Source of the DNA: Amoebidium appalachense
Lineage: Eukaryota > Ichthyosporea
Assembly: GCA_963693365.1 (NCBI GenBank)
Contig: CAVNZM010000013.1
Coordinates: forward strand, 5,208,001-5,272,000
Direction of reading: 5' to 3'
DNA length: 64,000 nucleotides
Part shown: positions 38,920-64,000 of the stretch, piece after piece
Layout: each line of letters starts with the position of its first letter
Position numbering within the stretch: position 1 is the stretch's first letter
The notes under the pieces: generated by a model
Told to the model about the DNA's origin: nothing
Database searches by the model: none
What the model saw: only the letters and a program-made list of their open reading frames with translations
Translations under genes and position numbers: made by a program

Positions 38920-39062
38920 GGGGGGGGGAAGGGGGGGGGGGGGTTTGAATGCGTCAAAAAGTACGAAGTACACAAGAACAAACGGATAACACGATGCAGA
39001 ATGCAAGCCATACATAAAGAGTATGCATAATAAGCAGAGCCCATCCTCAGGGGGGGGGAAGG
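38920..39062 (-). repeat. Dispersed repeat family A, copy 9 (inverted)
   Basis: Read on the minus strand it gives CTGAGGATGGGCTCTGC, TATGCATACTCTTTATGTAT, GCATTCTGCATCGTGTTATC, GTGTACTTCGTACTTT and CGCATTCAAA followed by a C-tract. It is very similar to copy 1 and is the only copy seen in this orientation. Confidence 0.75.
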
Positions 39063-39395
39063 GGGGGGGGGGGGGGGAGGAGGAGGGGCCAGGGGGCGGG
39101 GGGGGGGGGGGGGGGGGGAGGGGGGGGGTGCAGGGAGGGGGGGAGGGAGGCATGTATGCCATGAGGGGTTGAATCTCATGGATCAGGAAAAACACAAAAG
39201 ACCACCAAAACACTGGATTTTAAAGAGAAACAACCCGATAATAATAGGGGAAATTGCATGCAGAAGACACTCGAACAGAGCCACCAATAGGTGGGTTCCG
39301 ATTTCCCACATTAATCTGCGTTTCGGTCAGGGGGAAGGGGAAAGGGGAGGGGTGTGTGTGTGTCTGTCTGTGTGTGTGTGTGTGGTGGTGGGGGT

Positions 39396-39433
<38 letters not shown>

Positions 39434-39861
39434 AAGCCGTGTGATTGCATGGGAACTTCAGTGCACAGCTGTGCCATGGATGCCAGCATGAAAATATGCA
39501 AGTTTCTTGACACGAATCGAAGTCTCGCTACTGGTGTCAGATAACCTTATAAAACGGCGAGGGTCTGTGTCCAGCACACACACACAGTACATAAGATTTG
39601 CTGCACGCCCGCATGCAACATGTCCCCTTCGTGAAGATTTTTAAGGGATAGCTAAAGTGCATTTCTTAAGTCCTATGCACAATATTCTAAACCAAAGGTC
39701 ATCATGACAATCCACACACTTCTATTGATTTTAATGGCACATCATTCCTGTGGAGTGTTAAGGGATATTATTCCTGTGATATTGCTATATCCAAACATTA
39801 CACTTCACACCGCTGCTCAAAACCGTTTCGCACGCGTATCTAGAGCCAAGTCATAGCGTAT

Positions 39862-39912
<51 letters not shown>

Positions 39913-40139
39913 TCCCCGTGGATAAAAATAGTAGCCCAGTAGAACTAATAGTAGATTCTACCTCCTGGCTTGAAAGCTCACACTTAGCGTTGTGAGTTTT
40001 GTTAATCAGAGCCACATTATAACGTAACAGCACATTCGACTTGAGTATCAGCACACCTTCACGTAACTTCAAAGACTAACCGAGGATACCATTCCGGATC
40101 CAGCACCGGGAACCCACATAAATACATACAAGAGTATCA

Positions 40140-40183
<44 letters not shown>

Positions 40184-40465
40184 AAAAAAAAAAGCCCGAC
40201 CTTCCCCTTCCCTTACACGCATGTATGTACACCCACTACACAGACACGTCCACTATCCAACATCATTTCACAGGATGTACACAGAAATTCGTTGTTTGCA
40301 CGTCGAGGGTTCGGGAAGAGACACACACGGGCAGCAGCAATCGAACGACCAAATGCCGAGCCCTGGTTTTAACTCCTTAGCAATGCCATCCCTGCTGTCT
40401 GTTCAGATGTCACATCCGTCTGAGTGCAAAACACCGTTAAAGATGAGAATACACGGCGCTCTTTG

Positions 40466-41050
40466 TTACGCCTCCTTTAACCAGGCATTCTCCTCATTCA
40501 AGTCGATGCACCACGCATAAACCTTTGCGTTGTTAGCCTTCTCCACCTCGAGGTCCTTTTCCAACCTTGCCATCCTTTCCTCCCCTTCCCTCAGTTTTGC
40601 GTTTGCAGCCTGCAGTTTTTTCTCTGCGGCGACTAGAGCTTCCTGGGTAGCTTTCAATTTCTCTTCCATGTCCTTCGTCGCCCGCTTTTTCCTCGCCACG
40701 GCATCTTTCAGTTTCACAATCTGGTGGTTTTTCTGTAGAAGTTGCTCGGCTAGCAACTCTTCGTTAGCTCTGCTCTCGTACGCCTGCATTAGCTCTTCCT
40801 CGGCTTGCAAAAGCTCCTTTTGAAGTTTCTTCGACTGTCTTTTCTTGTTATTGAAAATCCCCTTTTTCAACCCCTCATCACCCGATCCGGCGGTGGATGG
40901 TGACCCAGGGGCTGATCCGGACTCCTTGCCACCACCGAAGTGGAGGGAGTCAAAGGACAAGGAAAAACGCGTGCGTTGGAGACCATCCTTTCCGGATTTT
41001 TCACTGTTTACGGCTTTACGAAGCTCAGGAGAACCCATAACGACACTCAT
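40466..41050 (-). CDS. Small coiled-coil protein, unknown function
   Basis: An uninterrupted 194-codon reading frame runs from the ATG at 41050 to TAA at 40468-40466, in unique sequence without simple repeats. The first 65 residues are Ser/Gly-rich with SP and basic motifs (PGSPSTAGSGDEGLKKG, NNKKRQSKKLQ). From about residue 72 to 190 the sequence is a nearly continuous charged heptad pattern rich in Lys, Glu, Ala and Leu (for example KLKATQEALVAAEKKLQAAN), typical of a long parallel coiled coil. It ends NEENAWLKEA. There is no signal peptide and no membrane segment. It is a cytoplasmic structural or adaptor-type protein at best; I cannot name a family. Confidence 0.75.
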   Translation of the reverse strand: MSVVMGSPELRKAVNSEKSGKDGLQRTRFSLSFDSLHFGGGKESGSAPGSPSTAGSGDEGLKKGIFNNKKRQSKKLQKELLQAEEELMQAYESRANEELLAEQLLQKNHQIVKLKDAVARKKRATKDMEEKLKATQEALVAAEKKLQAANAKLREGEERMARLEKDLEVEKANNAKVYAWCIDLNEENAWLKEA

Positions 41051-42123
41051 AGCGTGTGTGCGTTAGATTTTGGGCTTCCTGGTGGAGAATCCTTGTACTC
41101 CTTCCCTTTTGCTTTGCGTGCAAATTTGGGCGAAAGAGGTGAGAAGAAGTCTGAAAGTCGCGACTCTGCCATTCTCAATTTTTCCGTATGTTTCTGTAAT
41201 TTAAGCGCTTATACTAACACCACCCTTATTTCCTTAAATATTGCTCAGTGCATGAATAGAATGGAACATTTAATTTCGGAGGCTGGCTGATGCTGACAGA
41301 ACTTGCAAAAGAAAAAGCTTGAGATTACTTTCTGTCCACGTTAGAGATGTTGAATTTTTGCTCTTCGTGGCAATTTTCTTCTATGCTCATCCCCACCCTA
41401 CTTTCTATATGCGATTAATACCCTACCTCTACTTGGTCATCTCAATCATCACTAAAAACATGGGAAATAAGTTAGCGCAAAAAGTTTCTGAAGTTGTGCC
41501 GAGTCTGCTGACGTCTTGATGTGTCGAACGGCTCAAAAAGAGGATAACGTAACACTGCCCTCAAAAATAATGAAATAAGAGTTCGGAAATTCCAAAAAAT
41601 GTTGAGTCTGCAAATAGCAAAGACAAAAGGCCCTGGTGGTCCCTGAGCATACAGGTCAAATGTGCGCATAAACACCATTTTCTTTTGTGTTACCAGAATA
41701 AGAACTGTATATATTTATTATTGAATAGGTGACATATAAACTTCCGCCGGAGTCTTTGTAACTGAGGTTATCAGCAACTTTTGAAATTTTGGAGCTGTGC
41801 GTTGTTGGGGGGTGGCAAGCAAAATGTTGAATTTCTTCTGATTCAAACAATCTGAATGCGGCGAACCTAATATCCGTTATTTCTTAGCTGAAAGTGATAG
41901 CTGTCTACGCATCCGCCAGCCAATCAAACGCGGTCACAATCTTGGGCAAATTCAATCACATGCATGGAGTGGTGCGCGACTGACCAATTAGCGCTGCTTT
42001 ACAAATGAAGCGGAAAAACTATTAGCCAATAAAATGTGTCTCAACCAATTGCTACCGCATTCCACAGGTTTGCATTCTAGATCTGACCAAGCTTGTCTCC
42101 GCCTCTCGAGCAAATATCAAGGC

Positions 42124-42158
<35 letters not shown>

Positions 42159-42445
42159 TTCCCCCCTCCTGGCGCTCCCCTCAGCCCCCCACCCGCCACC
42201 CACCCTCCCGCCCCTAGGCCTCCCTCCAGTGAGTCACCGATGGCCCTGCAGCTGGATTTCCATTGTACTTCCCGAGGCTCCTTCATAGTCATACGGTGTG
42301 ATCATTTGTCACCTCAAGCTCCGCTTTTTCACCTGCTTTTTTAATATTATTAATATTTTTCGATTGTTGGTATGTTTACTATCGTATATGTTTTCTGGGT
42401 GTGGTCTCGTGTGTGTGTGGGACACTGTGTGTGTACATGCATGTG

Positions 42446-42484
<39 letters not shown>

Positions 42485-42616
42485 CTCTCTCTCTGTGTGT
42501 GTACATGTGTATGTGTATGTGTGTGTGTGTGTGTTTGTGTTTGTGTGTGTGTGTGTGTGTATGTATGTGTGTGTGCGCGCGCTCGCCCCGCGCGCGAGGG
42601 CAGGAAATTTAAGGCA

Positions 42617-42654
<38 letters not shown>

Positions 42655-42967
42655 GGAAGGGGAGGGGTTGACCATGGAGGAGACACTGTTTCGCAGCAGC
42701 AAAGCACAAACTTATTGACGCTTAATATGGCCACGACTGCAGACCAGAGACACTCACTCAGCCTGAGACCCGCTTGCATCCGCACATTGCAACTGCTGCT
42801 GGGTCCACCTCTTAGGCTAAAATTTGATCAAAATACATTGACCCTTTTACGAATTTCACGCAGCCAGTGCGCATCACAACTTGAAGCCTCCTGGGCCCTT
42901 ATACTCATATGTTGCCCGAAACGCTGACAACCAACGGAGCTCTGCATAACCAACTGTACCGTGAAAG

Positions 42968-42998
<31 letters not shown>

Positions 42999-43300
42999 AC
43001 ACCCACCCACCCAACCAGTCGACAAGACATTGCTGTTAGTTGCAACGACGATAAAATGTCATGGAAGAGAAAATAATATGGATATTATATATCATTAGGA
43101 AGATGCAGAAAGTTCCCTGGCCTCTGTGAGAATTACTCATTTCAGACGTCGTTCGATTTGCAACCAGCTCCCAGAAAAGATCGACACTGCCTGTGCAGAA
43201 ACTAATCATACAAAAAAAAAAAAAAAAAAAAAAAAAGCAGCTACATGGGTGTGCAAACAATGCCCCCCCCCCCCCCCCCCCCCCCCTCCATCCCAACCCC

Positions 43301-43384
<84 letters not shown>

Positions 43385-43454
43385 AGCACGAAAAAGTGGC
43401 AACTTACCCTATCTACACGCAGATGGATATCTGATTCCTTCATGCACTCACACC
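41051..43454. other. Intergenic region between the coiled-coil gene and the SDAD1 3' end
   Basis: Unique sequence at 41051-42120 probably contains the promoter of the minus-strand coiled-coil gene. Beyond it lie a C-tract at 42127-42158, AT/CT/GT repeats at 42452-42590, a G-tract at 42619-42651, a C-tract at 42970-42998, an A-run at 43212-43235, a C-tract at 43263-43285 and (CA)n at 43303-43381. No further gene was found. Confidence 0.55.
41920..42049. promoter_or_regulatory. Cluster of four CCAAT motifs
   Basis: CCAAT occurs at 41920, 41984, 42026 and 42045, all on the plus strand within 130 bases (contexts CAGCCAATCAAA, GACCAATTAGC, AGCCAATAAAA and AACCAATTGC). Such clusters also mark the promoters of the secreted paralogs. 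This cluster lies 870-1000 bases upstream of the coiled-coil start codon, and no plus-strand gene is obvious beside it. Confidence 0.4.
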
Positions 43455-59519
<16,065 letters not shown>

Positions 59520-61794
59520 TCTCAACGGATGCGGACGGGATGCACCCGTACAAAAACCGCTAAAGTAGGGAAGTAAGGTTTCCTTATCTAAAAGACAGAG
59601 CTGATTTCAATGTTTCGCAGAATAAGGTGATTTCAATTGCCAATACGCATCACCGTGAATCCTTCTGAGAGTATGGGAAGTTCAACATGCGCTGGTCGAA
59701 AGCCAAGCCTCAGAATGTGCCACAAATTACAGGTGATTGCGTACAAAGATGCCCTGTCAAACTAAATACCACTGATATGTATGCATACGTATGTATATTC
59801 TTAACAAACTATATGAAACCACAACATGACTACTAATCTTGAAGTTGTTCAGACAAAGAAACATACACGTGTAAGTGTTTCAATGGACACGTGTACATAG
59901 CGTTTACAAATCTGGTCCGATGACGTCACAGAAATTTAGGTAAGTCTAAATATGGTATAGGTCGAGATCGCGAAAGCCCTCCCCCCTGAGGGGCCCCCTC
60001 TGCCCCCTCCCCCCCTCCCCCTCTTTCTCTCTCTCTTTTTCTCTCTCTCCCACCCATGACAGCTTTCCCCCCCATAACTCTTTCACGGTATAAAACGTAT
60101 GATCAAGGATCGTTCATGATTTTCACTTTGTACCCAGCCGGTCTCTGTGTGTTTTGGCCTAGCTATCAGCTTAGCATGCTGATCATTTGCACGCATTTTA
60201 CGCATTTGCACGCATTTTGGACCTCAGAACCGAAATTAATGTTCGGACCAATTTACCTGAAGGTGCGAAACGGCAATTAGGTCAAGATTGTGTGATTTTA
60301 ACATCAGGGCTATATATTTTTTTTTTGGTAATGTACCCATTACCACGTCTTTTTGTGATATTACGCCTTGATCTCCAGACACAAAACAGCATGTGCACCA
60401 GTATCCACACCACAAAAAGTGCCACGCACTGCTCTATCTGCGAGTAAGATTAGAACATTAATTTTAAGTTCAGAAAACCGAAAGAGAATCTGCAACCTAG
60501 TGTAGCCTTTTTCGCACTGCCTCGGCCTGAGCGACAGCAAAGCGTGGAAACCAGAAAATGGTAAGCCCTCTGGTTTCTCCGCCTCCTTCCCCCCCCCCCC
60601 CGACCTTTCCCCCCTTCTTTCCCCCATGTCCCTCTTTCCCCCCTGCCTCTCCCTCAGCCACTCGGCCGCCCCCTTGACCCCTGACCATAGCCCCCTCCCT
60701 CCCCCCCCCCCCCCCCCCTTCCCCCCCCTCCCCCCCCCCCTTCTCCCCCCCCCCTCCCTCCCTCTCCCCCCTCCCCCCAGCTGGCACGTAAACGGGAGAA
60801 TTTGCCACAAAATCTGAGTTCGCCACATTAGCCAAATACTAAATATCTCCTATAGCATGGACACTGTTCCATGTTTCCAATTGATTCTGTACATTGTCTT
60901 GCACGTAACTAGGATCCATAGCTAGTTGGTTTCACTTAAACTTTTTTCCAGACTCGTTGCATGAGCAGAGCTTTGAGCGAGCAACACTTGATTCAAAACC
61001 CACCGTGACTTGCTCCAAGTTAAGCAAAAATCAAAATATTCATATTACCTTCAATGCTCTCAGTGTTATCTCCCGGTAGTTGTTCTTGGCCCTAGGTTTT
61101 GTGCGGCTTCGCATGCCACATCTTTCCGTTTTCCATGACCCCTCTTCCCCCTCCCCCCTCCCCCCCCCCCCCTCCCCCCCCCCCCCCCCCCCCCGCTCCC
61201 CCCCAACCTACCCAACCACCTCTTTCCTCCCCATGGCCCACAACTCCCCCTCCTCCCCCCTCCCCACCCCCCTCCCCCTCCTCTTCCCCCACAACTCCCA
61301 TTATTCCCCTTCAACCCCTTGCGACACCCAGACCCATGAATCTTACTTACACCTCCTCCCTCCCTCCCTTCCAATCCCCCTTCCGCTGTCCACGTCCTCC
61401 AACCTGCTCCCCTCCCCCCCCCCCCCCCCCCTCCCCCCCCAGCCCCCCCCCCACCTTACTCCCCGCTCCTCCACGCCCCATTTCCACAAACATGATTCAA
61501 ACATTCCCCACCTTTCTTCCCTTAAACCTCCCTTCCCCCTCCCCCCCCCTCCCCCCTCCCGCTCCTCCCACCCGCCCCACCCCACCCCCGGGGCAAAAAA
61601 AAAAAGAAAAAAACAAAAAAACAAAAAAACAAAACACCCCTACTTCAAGCACACACACACCCCCCTTCATCCCCCCCCCCCCCCCCCCCCCTCTTCCCCC
61701 TCCCTTCCCCCCTTCCCCCCCCTCCCCCCCTCCCCCCCCCCCCCCCCCGCCCCCCGCTCCCCCATCCCACCTCTACCCCACGGTATCCACACAG
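59520..61794. other. Upstream region of SDAD1 and of the next plus-strand gene
   Basis: This unique sequence probably holds the SDAD1 promoter (minus strand) and the 5' part of the plus-strand gene at 61795. A TGACGTCA (CRE-type) palindrome lies at 59921-59928, about 400 bases upstream of the SDAD1 ATG. I could not identify 5' exons of the downstream gene. From 60580 to 60780 and from 61140 to 61770 the plus strand is a dense C-rich tract with short A-runs, ending at the acceptor ATCCACACAG. Confidence 0.45.
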
Positions 61795-62393
61795 CCTGGG
61801 CCACTAGCACACCTCACCTACGGCCTCAGCACCGGGTTGGCTCTCCGCACTGTGTCTGAGGGGAAGTTCACGGACACACACATGCTCGTCTATGCTGTAA
61901 ACTGCTTCTTTGGCCCTGACATGGGCGCATTTACAGGTGGGAAGGCAGTTGGCAACGGGCGCTGGTTTTCTTGTTTCTTTTCCCTTTTTTTTTTTTTTTT
62001 TTTTCTTTTCTGGTGTGTGTGTGTGCGTCAGGCCGTGGTGGAAAGGATATTTTGTTATGATAGACAGGGTGGTGTTTGAACAAAATCATGAGCTTGATGG
62101 CTTTTCCCCCAAAAAACGGGGAAGGAGGGAGGGGGCGGGGGGGGGGGGGGAGGGAGGGTTTGGGAGGGAGATTAAGATATAGAGGAAGGGTGAGAGGGGG
62201 AGAAGCAGAGATGGAGGGAGAGGTAGTATAGCGAAAGATGTGCATGGGTGGCAGAATGTGTGTTAGTATGTGTGTATCCGATGTATTTCTCCACCCTCTA
62301 CGAGGTTGCTTGAAACCTTTCCTGGTTTTTTCTTTTCTTTTTTAACCAGAGTTCCACTGCATATCCCCCCCCCCCCTCCCCCCCTCTCCCCCC

Positions 62394-62424
<31 letters not shown>

Positions 62425-63106
62425 ACACACGCACGCACATTCCCTCGCCTACCTTTAAAATATCTTTGGTGTCTTCGAGATATTGTCGTCGTGGTCTTTC
62501 ATTTCCCTTGCCACTCCGCTGGCATTTTTTTTTCCGCTTGTTCTTACCTCCTACCCCTAAAAAAAAAAAAATTACACACACGACAAACACACCATCAATA
62601 ATGATCAAATCCCCCATCCCCAAACGCCTCCATATAATGCATTGCATGCAGTTGTTGCTTTCTTCCCTTACCTCCTCCTCCCTTCGCTTCCCCTTCCACG
62701 TCCTCTATGCCACACATCAGCCTCCCTCCCCCCCCCCCCCCCCCCTTCCCCCCCACCGCTATGCCGTTTCCCCAACCCCCAAATGTGATACATCACCCCC
62801 CCCCCGCTCCCCCTTCCCTTTCCCAGCTCTTCCAATTGTTATGCACCGTTAATGTTATGGCACCATTCATCCAACACTAACTAACACACACGTCATTTTT
62901 TTTTTCTCGCAGAGTTTGTCACGAGGCAGGTGTCCGGGGACGATAGAATCGGGGGTGCGGTGATGCACTTTGTGCACAACGCATTCCTTTACCCGCTGTG
63001 CGTAGCCCCTATGGTGGCGTTTTTGTGGAGCTACTTCATTACTTTTAGGGTCGTGTGCGACCCGGCTGCCGTCGTGTTGAAAAGGGTACGCTACTTGGTA
63101 CGCTGA
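61795..63106 (+). CDS. Partial gene for an unidentified membrane protein (two exons)
   Basis: Exon 61795-61936 (acceptor CACACAG, donor GTGGGA) encodes PGPLAHLTYGLSTGLALRTV followed by TDTHMLVYAVNCFFGPDMGA. Exon 62913-63106 (acceptor TTTCTCGCAG) joins in phase and encodes a segment with a hydrophobic helix (YPLCVAPMVAFLWSYFITF), ending at TGA 63104-63106; a GTACGC at 63086 could be an alternative donor. An early His (AHLTYG), a GPDMG motif and a later His before a helix vaguely recall bacterial YdjM/DUF457-type membrane proteins (H, then PDxDH). That is a weak inference. The start codon was not found, so the N-terminus is missing. Confidence 0.5.
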
Positions 63107-63156
63107 AACTAAGCACACGTGCACGAGCGCACACGTGCACGGAAGCGCGTACACAT

Positions 63157-63207
<51 letters not shown>

Positions 63208-63654
63208 CACACACACATGCACATGGACACGCATGCGCGCGGGCGCGCACACACACACACACGCTCACAGTCACACACACACAAATGCGCCCGCAGACAG
63301 ACACACACAAACACACACACACACAACAAGCAAACGCACACACAGACACACACACATCCACACATGCACATGCACACACGCACGGGCGCGCACACACGTA
63401 CGCACACATGCACACACACGCACACACTTGAAACACCCACACAGGTGTACATTCACCCTAAGCACCACCGCCACTACTAGATTAGACATAGCAGTATCGC
63501 TAATTGTTCTCATTAATTTCTTTCTGCGCAGCCTCCGTGTCATTGTCTCCGACACATTCTTGCCATTTCTTTTTCAAACGTTGGTGTGTGTGGTGTGCAT
63601 GTTTGGTGTATCCGCGCGTACACGTACGCGTGATTTTTTTTTTTTTTTTTTTGT

Positions 63655-63698
<44 letters not shown>

Positions 63699-64000
63699 GG
63701 TTTTGTTTTTGTTTTTCTTCGGGTGTGTGTGTGTGTGTGGTGGGGGGGGGGAGGGGGGAGGGGGGAGGTAGATGATTTGTGTTGTCTGTCTTCCTACTGG
63801 CATATCTCTACCGTGACCCCTGCTCTTCCCCTCTCTTGGTTCCCTTTATCAAAGTCCTTGATCTCTCCTCACCCCTATTTCATCCCTTCCCAGCTCCCGC
63901 CTCCCCCCCCCCCCCCCCCCCCTCCCCCTTTCCCCTTTCAGGGTTATACCTGAGTTGCACACTCTGTGCTCATTATTATTTTCTTTCTTTCTTTCCCCCC
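63107..64000. other. Right flank, repeat-rich
   Basis: CA-rich DNA with (CA)n at 63158-63204, then unique sequence to 63620, a T-run joined to a G-run at 63632-63696, and a C-tract at 63904-63922. A frame at about 63530-63600 is hydrophobic (LRVIVSDTFLPFLFQTLV) after an acceptor-like TTTCTGCGCAG, but its phase does not fit the preceding exon, so I do not call it an exon. Confidence 0.45.

Noticed and set aside
60056-60280. Plus-strand 74-codon hydrophobic frame
   Set aside because: It includes a direct repeat (TTTGCACGCATTTT) and lacks splice or homology support. It lies in the probable SDAD1 promoter region.

Overview
This is a stretch of nuclear DNA from a eukaryote. Spliceosomal introns separate short conserved exons, promoters carry TATA and CCAAT boxes, and long (CA/TG)n, (GA/TC)n and pure C/G tracts fill most introns and intergenic DNA. 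The two best conserved genes are clear orthologs of animal SDAD1 and PXK, which is compatible with a unicellular opisthokont or other protist with large repeat-filled introns. I cannot name the species, and the opisthokont placement is an inference. No bacterial, organellar or viral genes, transposases, rRNA, tRNA or CRISPR arrays were recognised.

Layout. (1) 1-21 kb holds three members of a secreted, modular protein family: one on the minus strand at 996-2030 and two on the plus strand at 12247-13273 (frameshifted) and 19611-20630. They are separated by gene-free, repeat-rich DNA. (2) 24.9-37.0 kb holds most of a plus-strand PXK-like gene: a PX domain, a catalytically degenerate kinase-like domain and a Ser/Pro-rich tail. 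Its exons are 81-322 bp and its introns are filled with C-tracts, (CA)n and a dispersed repeat. (3) 40466-41050 is a small intronless minus-strand coiled-coil gene. (4) 43455-59519 is a complete minus-strand SDAD1/SDA1 gene. I could join 17 exons in phase into 690 codons, close to the length of human SDAD1. (5) 61.8-63.1 kb holds two plus-strand exons of an unidentified, probably membrane-spanning protein.

The genes do not form a functional cluster. SDAD1 acts in 60S ribosome biogenesis, PXK family proteins act in membrane trafficking, and the secreted paralogs are probably extracellular or cell-surface proteins of unknown role.

The most unusual features concern intron architecture. In both large genes a tandem minisatellite is built from an exon-intron boundary: 72-bp units carry copies of a PXK 3' splice site, and 144-bp units carry copies of an SDAD1 5' splice site plus a pseudo-exon. 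Several SDAD1 splice sites lie directly inside dinucleotide microsatellites. A five-copy CTAAT array sits beside a PXK acceptor. A dispersed repeat of about 110-170 bp, usually ending in a C-tract, occurs about ten times. Two fold-back (MITE-like) elements lie inside introns. The secreted family shows mosaic sequence sharing that suggests gene conversion.
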